This document shows, piece after piece, positions 37,951 to 50,156 of a stretch of DNA of 64,000 bases. Numbering within the stretch: the stretch's first letter is position 1; the number at the start of each line of letters is the position of its first letter. Below the pieces are notes generated by a model. It was not told where the DNA came from and made no database searches. It saw nothing but the letters and a program-made list of their open reading frames with translations. The translations under genes and the position numbers were made by a program. This DNA is from Pipra filicauda (taxonomy: Eukaryota; Chordata; Aves; Passeriformes; Pipridae): positions 744,001 through 808,000 of the forward strand of contig NW_024104430.1 of assembly GCF_003945595.2 (NCBI RefSeq). The letters run 5' to 3'.

Positions 37951-40900
37951 GACATGATTTTCTACAGACTTGAAACAGAATTAAGACCGACCCTATTATC
38001 TTCTGGACCACTTCTGAATTACGATTAAATTTCTATAAATATCCTATAAGGCTGCCATCAGAGATATTATTTAGGATTAATGGTGTATAAAATTGCAATA
38101 CTGACTTCACACCTCTTTCAATCCTCTTTACAAGGTCTAATTAAAATATTCATGAATGTCTATGTTCTATGGATTTGGGGATCCCTAAAACCAGAAATTC
38201 ACAGTAATCTTAATGACTAAAATGGTTTATTTCCTTCTGCTAGGTATTGATCAAGATGCCTTTGGAATATGATATCCTGTTTTAGATGTCCAGTAGACCC
38301 TTGAAGACTTTGCACTGGGAAGTGTAAATAGGTTAAAACAATCACCTCTGGTAAATCCTCATCTCTCTCACATTGCATAGATTTATAAGCACAGCTATAC
38401 AAGTCAATAAAGTGGGATAATATGGTTTCTGAACACACAGCTGAGTTAGTCTAAGCACTGCTCATGCCCAAACACCTCTTAAGAGGGTTCTAGATTGCCA
38501 AGGTAAAAAATGTCCTGGAAATTGTGCCAAAATACTAATAGTATGGATGCCCATTTGACAATATTTAGGGCTGAAATATGTCTATATATAGATTAGAAAT
38601 ATGAAGTTCCAACCAAGGATTAGGCATTAATATCTTTAAACTGAGAACAAACCTATCATGAGGAGTAGCAAAAAAATTTCTTTATAAGTTTCTAAAAATA
38701 ATTTAAAAGAAAATTCTGGAGAGATAAAGATTAACCATTATAAAAAATGGCACTTAAAACCAATTCTGTATAAGAACTGTGAAACAGTAATGTCAAAATG
38801 GGAAACTAGATTTATTAAATACTCCTCAAAAAAAGAGAAACTAAATTAAGATAGTGAGTCAGAAGGTATGTGTGTAACAATTGTTAAAATGTGATTAAAG
38901 TCTAAAAATACAATACAGCTGCCAGAAAGGAAGAAGAACATAATTCAAACAATAATGCAGGAAACAGGAGGTGGAACAGCTGGGTGAAGCTGAAATTTTT
39001 AGATGTCTGTGATCAGTTACCTCCATTCTTAGTCACAACATTTAGGTTTAGAGACAAATGTCTCCAAAGCTCAGCAGTATCAGTGTGTGAAAAGCCTTTA
39101 ATTGAAAATCCGTTATACATCTGTCAGAGAACTAGATATGGCAACTTCAGTTGCATACATAGCTGTTAGCAAAAGGAGTGTTTATTTTGTGAGACTGAGG
39201 TCAAATGGTAGGGACCTCAAGGCAACTGGTAATCCCTGTGTGTGTTAAAGCTATTGCTGTTAGGATCAATTCAGCAGACTTTAATTGTTATCTACTCAGA
39301 AAACAGAAAGGATCTCCCTAACAGTTTTCAGGGAAACAAAACAGAAGCTAGGATTTAGAGGTCTATTTCCACCAGTGTGAGCAGTGGACTGAGGGATGTG
39401 TGCTTTCTAATGTCTTTGCTCCATATGGGGGTGATATGGAAAGAAAGATGTGAGATCTGCATCAGGACTATACAAGAAAAAAAAAAACAAATCAAAACCA
39501 AAACCAACAAACCAACACTTTAGCATTCGGAAAGCATTTTAGCAAAGTTCTTTAACGTCCATTCATTCTGGTCACTTTCTTTACATATTTGCATGAATGC
39601 CATGGTCTTCTTACAGGTTCTAAATTTTCTGACTACTTCAGTTGTTACTTTATCTTGAGTTTCTCTTAATTTTAAAACTCAGCTCATGTTATCTCAGTAC
39701 AAAAAGCTTCTTTTTGTTATATCAATCAACTCGTTCTTTCCTTTTTTTTTTCCCTAGTTTTATTAAGTTTGATTGATGAAGACTCCTTTTCTTCGATTGC
39801 TGCTGAAAAAAAAGTCAGGAAACTCATCTAACAGAAAAAGATTGTTCCTTGATTTAAAGATTCTCTAACTGAATACAACTGCAAAGGTACTCAGACTCAT
39901 ATCCAATGTCTACAAAATCTTACATCTAAGCAGTCTAAATTATGTTGAACATATGGGTATAAAAACAGTAAAGAATTAATAAATACTGGATCAAAGAAAT
40001 CGAGGTTTATTTCAATAATCAGTTTTAACACCTGAAGAGCAATTTTAATTATTTCATATGAGAAAACTTGTGTTTGTCATTTTAAATATTACCCTCAAAG
40101 AATAAAAGTTGTTTTGCCTGGAAAACTAACATGTATATTTTTCTAATTGTTTTATAACTTTAATATTTTTTTTATCTAGTTGTATTTATTATAACAAAAG
40201 TACTATATAAAACAAAAATACTTTAATTGATTGGTGGAATCCTAAAATATTATTTGAGTTCAGGATTTTTTTTGTTTTGTTTTGTTGTTTTTTTTTTCAT
40301 GATGAGGGGTGATACTCCCCTGAATCTGGAAACATGTTAAGCACAGTATAAATAGAATTTTTGACTCAGTGTAGGTGATTCTCAAGCCACTACATTTAGT
40401 CCATACTTACTATCAACTATCTTTAAGATGAAACTGAATCTTACGCAGTAGCTGCATAGGAACTATTGAAGTGCTGAAATATGTGAATTTCATATTGATT
40501 TTGAGACTTAACTTGTATTACTTTCAGATTTCCTAACATGGTAAAGTATCTTGGCTTTAGCCTGTTAGCTTCACTCTATCAGTCTTGTCACTACTTTTAT
40601 TTAGCTTTAAACTTCTTGCAATTTTGAAGTCAATGAGTTGCTTGATATATTATTATTTTCTTTCTTTAGAAACAGAGATTCTGAAAAGAAAAATAAATAG
40701 TGTGATTCAATATATGAAATGAAAGACAAATTGTGTGTGGGTGATCATCCATTTGGCAAAATTTAGCAAAAATAAATAGAAATATGTTTGGTAGCACAAA
40801 TTATGGAAATGAATTCCAAATCTGCGATAGTCTCTTGTTCCAAAAATCCAAGAAATATTTTCTCTAACTAAGTGAGCTGGCAATTTTGGAAAAGCAGTTT

Positions 40901-41366
40901 CTTTCTGAGTATTTTCATCTGATCTGCTTTCAATCTCTGAAAAACTGGTAATAAAGAATATGGGAATAATTTAGATTAAATTTATTTAGTGCTCTAAAAT
41001 ATTTAAGCTAGATATATGAATTGTGAAAGAATTGTGACAAGAATTAATTTAAACAAGATATTAAGACCATCAATGTCTTGTTATTAGCTAACTTGAGATA
41101 TTTTTCCATTATCTGCAACCCCCATGCTTAGATTCTACATGCAATTATCACCTAGATACTTGAAAAGACTGGTTTTTCAGAAATTGTATGCTTCCCTTAT
41201 AATGAATGAAAAAACAATAAGAAACAAACTCTTGTAGTTGAATTACACAAGGGTCATATTTGCAGCATGATTTTTTCTGTTTCCTCTCAAAGGTTAAGAG
41301 GGGACAGGAGCCTCTCAGCAGTGGTGCTGGAAGTGGCAGCTCTGGTTTACCTGAGCTCTAGTCCCA
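37951..41366. other. AT-rich sequence, nothing recognised
   Basis: Only simple sequence is seen, for example an A-rich, A/C-biased run at about 39478-39523 and T-rich runs near 39740 and 40265-40300. Confidence 0.5.
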
Positions 41367-41787
41367 TTCATAGAATTGCAGAATCACAGGATGGTTTGTT
41401 GAGATTGGAAGGTTCAGCTGGTCCAACTCCTCTGCTCAGGCAGAACCATCTAGAGCCAATTGCCCACGATTGTGTCCAGACAACGTTTAAATATCTTGAG
41501 AAATGGACACTCCACAATCTCCCTTTCAGTTTGTGCCAGTCCTTAGTCACCTTCACTGTGAAGAAGTTTCCTAATGTTCAGAGGCAACCTCCTGTGATTC
41601 TCCTTGTGGCCATTGCCTCTTCTTTTGTCACAGGGCTCTGCTAAAAAAAGGCCAAACAGTACCAGCCATCTTAGCCTTTCCTCATATGAGAGATGCTCCA
41701 CTACCTTAGGCAGATGTGTAGCCCTTTGCTGGACTCTTCCCAGTATATCCATGTCTCTCTTTTACTGGGGAGCCAAACTTTTCCTAC
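41367..41787 (-). mobile_element. CR1 LINE, 5'-truncated
   Basis: The plus strand shows the reversed CR1 3' end (TAGAATTGCAGAATCACAGG, then GGTCCAACTCCTCTGCTCAG), the reversed GTGAAGAAGTTTCCTAATGT block, and the reversed end of ORF2. On the minus strand 41543-41752 is partly open and reads HLSYEERLRWLVLFGLF, a CR1 C-terminal block. It is decayed and non-functional. Confidence 0.9.
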
Positions 41788-42539
41788 CATGACCTCCTAT
41801 CACCTGCTGTTATCTGCTGCTAAGAAGAATACTGTCTCCCAGTGTATTCCAAGTGTAGCCCCTCTTCCATCTGCCTTTTATTCTGGTCATGGATTATTTC
41901 ACTGTATTGTCTCAGAGAGAAGGGGAAAGTGGTGTGTGTGTGTCAAGAAGAAAAAAAGGTTTAATGGAAAGATTTTAAAGAACAGGACAAACAGATTCCC
42001 TCTTTAGGTGCCACAACCTAAACTAGTCTTACTACTGAAAAGCTGCGAGCTGTAATTGATTAAAATTCATAGCAGGCTCTATTAGCTTAATTTTCTTTTC
42101 AAAAATATGGAGACCTCTAAACCTCTGCAAACAGTTAAGAAAAAAAATCAGGAAAATATTTTCAGAATGGAGAAAATATCCCAGTCTTTATCTAAAAGAC
42201 AGAACCAGTTTATCTGATCTGCTAAAAGATGATACTGAGCATTGAAAATGCCTTCAGTTAAAGTTGAGCAAAATTAAAAGAAAATTAAAACAGGCCATAA
42301 GTTGCTAAAAAGTGGCCAATTTTGACAGACATCAGCTTCCCAGACTATAATGTTATAAACCTCAATGTTTTTTGGATACTGTCTAGTATCTCTTTCCTTT
42401 AATGAAAATTGTTCTGATAATTTAGATAATTGTTGGTTTGCAGTGTTAGCAAAATCAAAACTGGAAAAGAGACAATTACAAATAATTTAGCCATGTCTGT
42501 GCACTGAACTAGTATCAAGTACAGTTAGACCTTTCTGGA
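41788..42539. other. nothing recognised
   Basis: AT-rich sequence with a short GT run near 41935-41945. Confidence 0.5.
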
Positions 42540-43110
42540 AGATATTTATCCAACATTTTTTTCATAAACTTTTGCAAAGGTTTAACCTTCCTCATTAATA
42601 TCTGGAAAAGTATAAAACCCCTCATATTTTTCTAATATGTATTCTGAATTTTTCTTACAAGGAAAAAAACCCCAGTTTTCTTCTAGTGCAACCTCCATGA
42701 ACAGACTAAAAATCTTTCACAGTTCTGTCTCTGTATATTATTCAGTTAGTGGAAAACTATTATTATGTCCGTGCTCTTTAAACTTTTCATATTTAAACTT
42801 AACAAGCTCACATCTTTCAACTTCTTTTCTTAGCTATGTTTTGTTGTCCATGTCTGAAATGTGATGCCCAAAATATGATGCAATATTTCCTTTTAGCTTC
42901 CATTAACAGTGTGTCAGATGGCATATCTGCCTTTGGTTTCTTTCATGTGAGATTTGTAATTTTTTTTTCTACTAGAAACACGGTAGTATCTTCAAATACA
43001 GCTTGTGATTTATTAACCATTTACTGTGGTAACATTTTGCAATTATATTCAGCTCTCCATCGTCAAAGACATTAATGAAAATACTGAATTATTCTCACTC
43101 TTTGGAAAGG
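42540..43110 (-). mobile_element. ancient CR1-like LINE fragment
   Basis: In reverse orientation the sequence follows an old amniote CR1. Blocks in order are TTTATCCAACATTTTTTTCA, a CTCTTTAAAC region, AAATGTGATGCCCAAAATAT, AGCTTGTGATTTATTAACCA and ATTAATGAAAATACTGA. The last block is shared exactly with 2209-2225. No frame is left. The limits are approximate and recognition rests on remembered consensus order. Confidence 0.55.
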
Positions 43111-43304
43111 CCACTTTAATTATCTGTCCACTTTAGATAGAGAACCACTAAGTGCGATATATTCAGCAGTTGTGCATTTAACTTGTGACTTTAGTCAGTT
43201 CATACATTTTAGAACTATTATGAAAAATATATTGTAATTTAGTTATTCTTCAAGTCGACACATGTCAATCACATCTGATATTTTTCTGTTTGCTGTTGGG
43301 TTGG

Positions 43305-43599
43305 TGTCCTAGTTAGAACAGCTGGGACCAGCTCATCACTGTGTAGGTGTAACCCAAAACTGTGTATTCTATAGCCTTCCATGCCATTTCCCAGGAACTG
43401 TTAACAAAAGACCATTTACAGCAACTGCCCAGAGCACGCCTGACCCCTCAGGCTATAAGCTGGGTGTTAAGAGGCTTGTGAGATAGGAGGATGTTCCTGT
43501 TCTTATACCCATTGTGGAACTCCCCGCCCTGAGGGAGGTACTGGACATAACTGCCTGAACCTGAGGATATGTAATCTTGGGGAATTGGGACTTCTGTAC
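43305..43599 (+). mobile_element. LTR (family C), left part, split by a later insertion
   Basis: Starts TGTCCTAGTTAGAACAGCTG and runs to the insertion point of the minus-strand LTR at 43600. Its continuation is at 43950-44312. Together they form one LTR of about 650 bp beginning TG and ending CA. The flanks GTTGG and ACTGG match at three of five positions only, so the duplication is decayed or the ends are slightly misplaced. Confidence 0.7.
43594..43599. repeat. target-site duplication CTGTAC, left copy
   Basis: Identical to 43950-43955. A 6-bp duplication is the usual length for class II (alpha/beta-like) retroviral integration. Confidence 0.85.
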
Positions 43600-43949
43600 T
43601 GTCGCGGTCCGAAGAGGGGACAGGACACGAGGAAGGATGCAAGCAGAGTTCTTTATTCAGGTGTGCACACACTCTTTTTGTCAGCTCGGGAGCCGAAAAA
43701 ACCAGAACGTAGGGCAGAGACAAGCAGGGGGACAAACCAGAATCGGACATGGGCAAAAAGGGGAGGGGTGGGGGAAGCAGGCAGCAGGCAAACTCATGAC
43801 AAGCCTGGGCATGTGCAGTTGTGCACTGTGTAGTGTGAATACAATGAAACCACATAATAACAGTAAAGCCCATATGAAAGTCCTGCCAATTGCTGTATGC
43901 TTTTCTCCATGCCTGGAACTATTCCCATCCTGAATCTTGCTTCTCTACA
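43600..43949 (-). mobile_element. solo LTR, class II ERV, same family as the provirus at 60.3-62.8 kb
   Basis: This 350-bp unit on the minus strand begins TGTAGAGAAGCAAGATTCAG and ends TTCGGACCGCGACA, flanked by perfect 6-bp duplications. On the minus strand it has the polyadenylation signal AATAAA (plus-strand 43652-43657). It aligns over its whole length with 62321-62778: the first 97 bases pair with the end of the env frame, and the last ~90 bases share CTGGTTTGTCCCCC, GTCC-rich U5 sequence and CCCCTCTTCGGAC. It lacks about 100 bp of middle U3 present in the provirus LTR. It has split an older LTR, so it is the younger of the two. Confidence 0.85.
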
Positions 43950-44312
43950 CTGTACCACTCGTGGGATCCAGAGGACTGGAACTTGGACTGGACTGAGACT
44001 ACCACTCTCAACCGGACTGTGATCACCACCCTCGACCAGATTGTGACCAGCACTCTCACCAACAGGTTTTCCCTCTCCTTTTACTTTTGGACTCAGGGGG
44101 GACCACGTGGGGCTCAGCACAGGGGCCAACAAACACCATTCTATTCATGCCCCAGGGTGCTGGGTTATACATCTTGGTTTTGTGGGTTAAAACCAATTGT
44201 TTGTCTGTATAATTGTATTTACTGTATTATTTTTATTAAATTGTTATTCTGATTTATAATCTCTTTTGAGTTGGATTTATTTCCCCTGCTGGTTTACCTT
44301 TAAACCAGCACA
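43950..44312 (+). mobile_element. LTR (family C), right part
   Basis: Continues the LTR interrupted at 43600, beginning with the second CTGTAC copy (43950-43955). It contains GACTGGAACTTGGACTGGAC, GATTGTGACCAGCACTCTCA, CATGCCCCAGGGTGCTGGG and then TTTTTATTAAATTGTTATTC. The ATTAAA there is the probable polyadenylation signal. It ends ACCAGCACA at 44312. I recognise this as a bird ERVL-like LTR; no internal sequence follows. Confidence 0.75.
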
Positions 44313-47300
44313 ACTGGTTACATGATCAAAAGAAGTAAACCAGGGATATTATATGATTTCTTCAGAAACATATGGTGGCTACTTCTATTACTATATACTG
44401 CAGACATTTATAATTATGATTGATTATATTGCAAGTATAACAATTTTTTTTTTAATATTTCCACCTTTTCTACTTGTGCTCAGAAGAGAAAATCTGCCAT
44501 CTTTCATCTATTCATCTGTGGCCAAATTTGAAGATGAGAGAGGTTGTGGAAAAATGTGTTTTCACTCTCAGGCAATATGAATTCCTGAAAAGGAAAAGCT
44601 GCAACCTCAGTATCTCACAGTATGTTGAATTCATCCTCATTAAAATTTCTGAAGAACACAAATGTCAACACTTTATAAAAGGAATTTTAAAAGAGAGAAC
44701 TAATTACCAGATCAAATTATTGGCATATTGAGGATAATCAAGAGACTGCATTCCTTTCTTTTAATTTCCAGCATAAAGGACTGATTGAAATTCAAACTAA
44801 AAGGCAGGAAAAATATAAACTTATCTTTCCTCCTTGTTGGTTTTATGTGGGTTTTTTGTTTGTTTGGTTTGGGTTTTGGTTTTGTTTTTTGGGTTTTTTG
44901 GGGGGGTTTTGTGAGTTTTTTTAGTAGCTTGAATAAATCTTAGTGAAGAATACCATCAGTGACATTTTTGGGACCTGTTAGACTGATGGTTTTTTTTTAA
45001 CTTTAGTGAACCTTGTCGTTTAATTGCAAAGAAGTGCATTTCAGTAAAAATATTGTCAGTTAGAGTTTCAATTTTCTTCTGACTTATTCCCAACATGTAT
45101 AAAATGCAACTAATGAATTTTAATTTAAAATTAAAATTTAAAATTTAAAATTTACAGAACAATGAAATCACAGATTCAGTAAAAGGTATATTTTCTTTAA
45201 ATTTAGCATGGGTCCAAGACACATTATGAGAATAGCAAAGGAAATGCAAACCAAAGCATTTTGGTAGTCAAATGCAGAAAAAAATGGGAAAGCTAGAAGT
45301 GGAAAGAATATTCTGGAAAAACTATACATGTATAATTTTCGACCCATCAGATTTTTCTACACACTTTTTTTTTTTTTTAATGCCACCATTTGTAGACACC
45401 TGACATTTGAAGCATGACTTTAGGTGAAGATAAGAGTAAAAAAACAGCAGGGATAAGTGATAGAAAAGCTATGTGTTTCAGTCATGGCTCTTCTTTTTTA
45501 AATGCTCTATTTTTTTTAATTTTTAAACTCTCATAATTTCCCTGATTGCTCATACATGTGACAGTAGAACAGTTGCAGACTAATACTACTCCATACAGTA
45601 GTAGAAATATGTATTTTCTTTTCCTTTTCCTCCCCAGCTGGAAGGTCACACCAAGAAATTTAAGCTCTCATCAAATTGCTGAACTGTAATTTTAAAGTAG
45701 TAATTAAATAGCTCATAACATGTTCTTGAGAATATGATCAAAACAAACATTTTTCTCAAGGAATCTTGTCTTTGAATAAACTATAGGTAATATAAAAATT
45801 ATTCACTACAGTTCACAAAGCCTACACTTTCAAGATTACTAAAGCATGGATCTCAAAATTCACAGTCTGGCACTCAGCTGCTTCAAGTCAGATACCCAGT
45901 AGGCTTTGATGACTTAAGTAAATCCTGGTGAATATGCTCCTCTTTAATATCTTTGTTGGCCTTCAGTGTAGTTTGAATTTGAACTGATTCACAGTGATAT
46001 TCTGAAGAGGGGAAGTTCAAACATCACCAGTTTAAAAACACCACCTGCCAGCTGTTCCTCGATGTGTGAACATCTCCTTTTTCTTGGAGCCCGTGATACA
46101 GTAGTCCTATGATAAAATCTGAAGCTGAAGTGTGTTCTGTATATAAATAGATTCTAGGGTGGGATGTGAGATATGGGATGTCAAGCCATATTGGATAAGA
46201 TGTTTTTATAAAACAAGGAGAAAGATTTTTCACCTTAAAATTGTTTAGGATAAGTTGAGCATGAAAATTTAGAGAACTGCATTCTGACTTGCAGTATGAC
46301 AGTCTCCCATGAGAAAAAAACACAAATGAGATAAAATCTGAAACCCAAGTCACCTTCTTTTTTCTTCCAGAGTTACACTGTATTCTGATTGAGTAAACTG
46401 AAGCCAGATTAAGTTCAAATTATTTATTTCCACATGTATATTTTTCTTGGTGTAATAAATCAAATCAGGTTAGCTTTTTAAAATGTTCATATTAAGAACA
46501 TCTTAGGTGACAAACTATATTTATAAGATTTCCTAGTTTCTTATTGAGTCAGGCTGTGAACAGCAACTGCAGGCATAAGAGCTCTGCAGTTCATCATCCA
46601 TTAAAGGTCTGACCATCAACACTTTCAAGTTATTACAGTTAACTAGCTCAAAGACTCATCAAATCTGCAAAGGCCACCTGGCTATTTCCCAAAAGTCTGT
46701 TTTACCTCGAGAAGTACAACAAAATAAGAACAAGCAGGACCATCGTTTTTGGAGGAGGAACACCCTCATTACATTACACCCTTTTGAACCTTCAGTGAAG
46801 CAGTGAAAGCAATGGGTGATATGAGTCTCTCTTGAGTTTCTTGATAGTTAGTTTAATGGTAATATTTTTTTAACTCTTAAATGTTTGTTGCAGTGCTCAA
46901 ACATGATAATTACATAGTAAGATTAACACTTTAATTAAGAAATTGTACAGAGGAAGTGTAGGCATTTAGATTCTGTCAAAACTAAAGCCATCTTTTACAT
47001 GCTGGATTGAAAAATACCTTTCTGAAATTTCACCAGGAACAAGAGAAGTTCTTATTTCAGTCAACTTTTCAAGAACTTAAATAACTCAGAGACAGAATGA
47101 TATCAGAAGAGGTATACATGAGAAATTTGACAGTTCTCTCCATCTTTGCTAATTGGACTCTAATTTCCTTAGACCTCCCATGTTTAAGTGAGATGCTCAG
47201 TTACTCAGATAATCAATACATGTATCTTATCTATGATCTCCTAGCATGTACCAATACCTATTGATCTAATAAATATTACCATAATAATGGAAGTCTATCA

Positions 47301-47767
47301 TGAAAACGAGCTCTTACTGTAGGTGCTGATTTCAGGACAGTGTAGAGGATTATCAGCGAGGCACAAAAAAGGCAGGAATGAGGTAGGAATCTCTCTCTGT
47401 GGCTACTTCCTGGATCACAGCATTTCAGATCTTGTCCTATACAAAGTGACAAGTGCCTGCCACGAAAGTAAACAGGCTGCAGATCTACAGTTCCTCCTTC
47501 TCAGCACTTTTTCTTGTGAAGAAAACTTTTTGTAGTGATTGAGTTTCTAGGGAATAAGAAAAAAAGCCATTCTGTGATTATAGTAAAAGACTTCCAGTGT
47601 GATCTCAGACTGATTATTTCACCTGTCATCAGTGCTCTTCTAGATGGCAGGTCAGAGTGGCTGATGGCATAGGGCTTGGAAACTTATTTTCATGTCATTG
47701 CTTTTGTTCTCAGAACCAAGAGCAGTTCAGTTTTGGTAAATCATTTCACTTAAAGCCTTTAAGTCTG
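44313..47767. other. AT-rich sequence, mostly nothing recognised
   Basis: It contains the G/T-only run at 44846-44913 and an A/T palindromic run TTTTAATTTAAAATTAAAAT near 45118-45152. No gene is recognised. Confidence 0.5.
44846..44913 (+). repeat. G/T-only run with G clusters
   Basis: 68 nt contain no A or C. G runs of three or more lie at 44849-44851, 44871-44873, 44891-44893 and 44900-44906. Four such runs could fold as a long-looped G-quadruplex; this is inference. Confidence 0.7.
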
Positions 47768-47871
47768 CAAAGCACTTATGCAAATGTTTAATTTTAAACA
47801 TGTGAATAGTACTATTAACTTTGATGGGACTATTCACATACCTAAAGCTAAAGGCATGCTTAAGTGCTTTG
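47768..47871. mobile_element. 104-bp palindrome, old amniote MITE-like repeat
   Basis: The two halves are reverse complements at 38 of 52 positions. The outer 11 bases CAAAGCACTTA pair perfectly with TAAGTGCTTTG, and an inner ATGTGAATAGT block also pairs perfectly. Most mismatches are A/G or C/T, as expected from decay of an originally near-perfect hairpin. The central TTAACTTTGATGGGACTATT and the end AAGTGCTTTGCT match a palindromic repeat I recognise in reptile and bird genomes, probably a non-autonomous DNA transposon. Both strands happen to read similar short peptides because of the symmetry; these are not genes. Confidence 0.7.
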
Positions 47872-50156
47872 CTAATAACAGTGAAGGAGGGGGAAAGAAC
47901 ACCCATGACCTCCATTTATGTTATTGCTTCATTAATTTTTTTATTTACAGGCTCTTTAATGGCATTCATCATCACAATAGTGCAGCATGTCAAGAATATT
48001 AATGTTGCCATTCATTTGCCTTTGCTTGACAACTGTTGTGCTTCACAAAAAAGAGGAAGAGAAGATTCTGTGGAACATTTGATGGCTTCTGTAGGCAATC
48101 ACGACAAGTTCTAATGTAATTAGAAAAAAAAGCTATTAAACTTTCACACAAATCCCTCAGACTGTTTAAAATTATAGAGATTTTAACTTTAGTGTGCTCT
48201 ACTTTCCACAATTCTAATTTTCCTTTTTTTTTTTCTTTTTTTTTTTTTTTAAGAAACACCCCCATATGATGGAATTTCTCTCTGGAAAACTGAGACCTTC
48301 TAATCTTGTTTATTTATCAAAGTAAGCCAAAGGGAGCTGTCATGTTTTTAAAATGTTTGCTTAGAATCTACTACTGATTGTGTAATTTCTTTCTTTGCAA
48401 TTCCACAGATGGTATGTTATAGGTCCCACCCTGAGAAATCTCTCTGGTATTAAGTGTAGGACCCATGCATCTAAATACAAGAAACTCATACTGCTTAAAA
48501 TGTTAGTAATATAAGATAGCAGTTCTTCATTAAAAAAAAAATCCATGACACAACAAATTATATTTTGAAATCTAGTCTTTCGTGCCCCCTGTTTTGCTTC
48601 CATTTGCTCCTTTAGCTAACACTGGCAATGCAAATTTTAATGGCTGACAGTGCTACAGGCTGATGAATGTGAGAACTAGAAGGTTGAATAAAAAGTAATG
48701 CCTAGTCTCTCAGGTGGAACAACTGATTCGCCTAGGTGCTCTCCCTGGGTCTGTCCCCAATTCATTACTGACAGAAAAGATTACTTAAATGTACTTTTAA
48801 AAAATGTTATGAGCTATAATAAACAAAAATGAAATATGACATAATTAATCACTTGGGCAGGATGATTAAAAATTCCATCAAGCTAATTGAAAACTAAGGT
48901 ATATAGTTATCAAACAAATACTGGAACTATAGAAAATTGCAATACTAAACTTCAGTAAGCATTCATGGATTTAGTGCTACATAGTTAGGAATTTCATTGC
49001 TAAATAGTCGCAAACTGATTGTATTACAGAAGCCTTAATTATTTTACTGACTAGAGACTATATTAAATCATAAGAGAATTTTATTTTTTTTTAGTTAATA
49101 TGTATCAGTTCTACCTAGAAGAAAAAATTCAAACCTGGTTCAATTCCATTATATAGTCTACCATATATAATTTCATAACATTTTATGTATTTTAACAATC
49201 TTGACTAAGAGAGCTTTTGCTGATGTAAAAATATAAAAACTTTCTGAACTGGTTGCTAAGAATAAACAGTGGGTTTTTCCATTCTGGTCTACTTCTGAAG
49301 TTGTGCAGTATCAGATTTCCATGGTGATTCTGATGTGAAGACTCCAGAAAATGGAATATTTTGCATGTTACTCTATTAGAAAGTGTTATGGACTAACGCA
49401 GAAGGTCATTCTTATCACAAGTTGTGCAATACAGCATGCTACACACATTAGGAGTTGGACTATATCAAGGGCTAATATTCTAATACATTTTTTTCCTTAA
49501 TAGAAAGACAAGAAAGTAGAAGCTTTACATAATCGGGGTTAAAGGTTTCTGTAAAAGCTTAAAATTATGTATTCTTTTTAAGCATTTAAACCTACAATTA
49601 GAGGTATATCCAGGACATATAATTATGATCTTGAAACCCAAAGAAAACTGTCCATGTTCTTAGATGAGAGATTTTTATGAAAGACTTTCATTTCTCTCAC
49701 AATGTTTTCGCATTAGGAAAGGTTAGAAACAAAACTTAGAATTTGTACCAGCTCATCTTCTAGTCAGTCCTGAAGTTGAACGTTTGAGTCTAATGTTTTG
49801 TTGTAGACCCACTTTCAGCTTCAATCTCAATCCAAGTATTAGACACATAACTGGCTTTCAGTAGGTCTACTAATCATTGACTAGGCATAACATAATATGT
49901 ATCCGATTTATTTTTGAAGAAATATTAACAGTTTGGGTATGTTATAAAAGCTCAAATACGTTGACACAAGGTCTTCCCATCACCCTTTGTTAATACTGTG
50001 ATTACCACTGAGAAAGTGATTCAGCACCAGAGTGTTATAACGGAACTCTGGGACTTTACAGATGGTACCTCATAATTTAAGTTTTTGTTATAGGGTGAAT
50101 TTATTTTCTCATTCTAACTGTACCAGCCTCAGATTTGATGTATGACATGATGACAA
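47872..50156. other. AT-rich sequence, nothing recognised
   Basis: A T-rich run lies at 48221-48251. No gene or recognisable repeat. Confidence 0.5.

Noticed and set aside
43448..44252. Several frames of 80-140 codons on both strands
   Set aside because: All lie within the nested LTRs. GC-rich LTR sequence gives long chance frames.
44461..44731. Possible exon after a pyrimidine-rich stretch ending TGCTCAG
   Set aside because: The acceptor looks good, but no donor site follows in the open frame and the peptide has no family resemblance.
47727..48114. Similar short peptides on both strands
   Set aside because: The similarity comes from the palindromic repeat at 47768-47871, not from genes.
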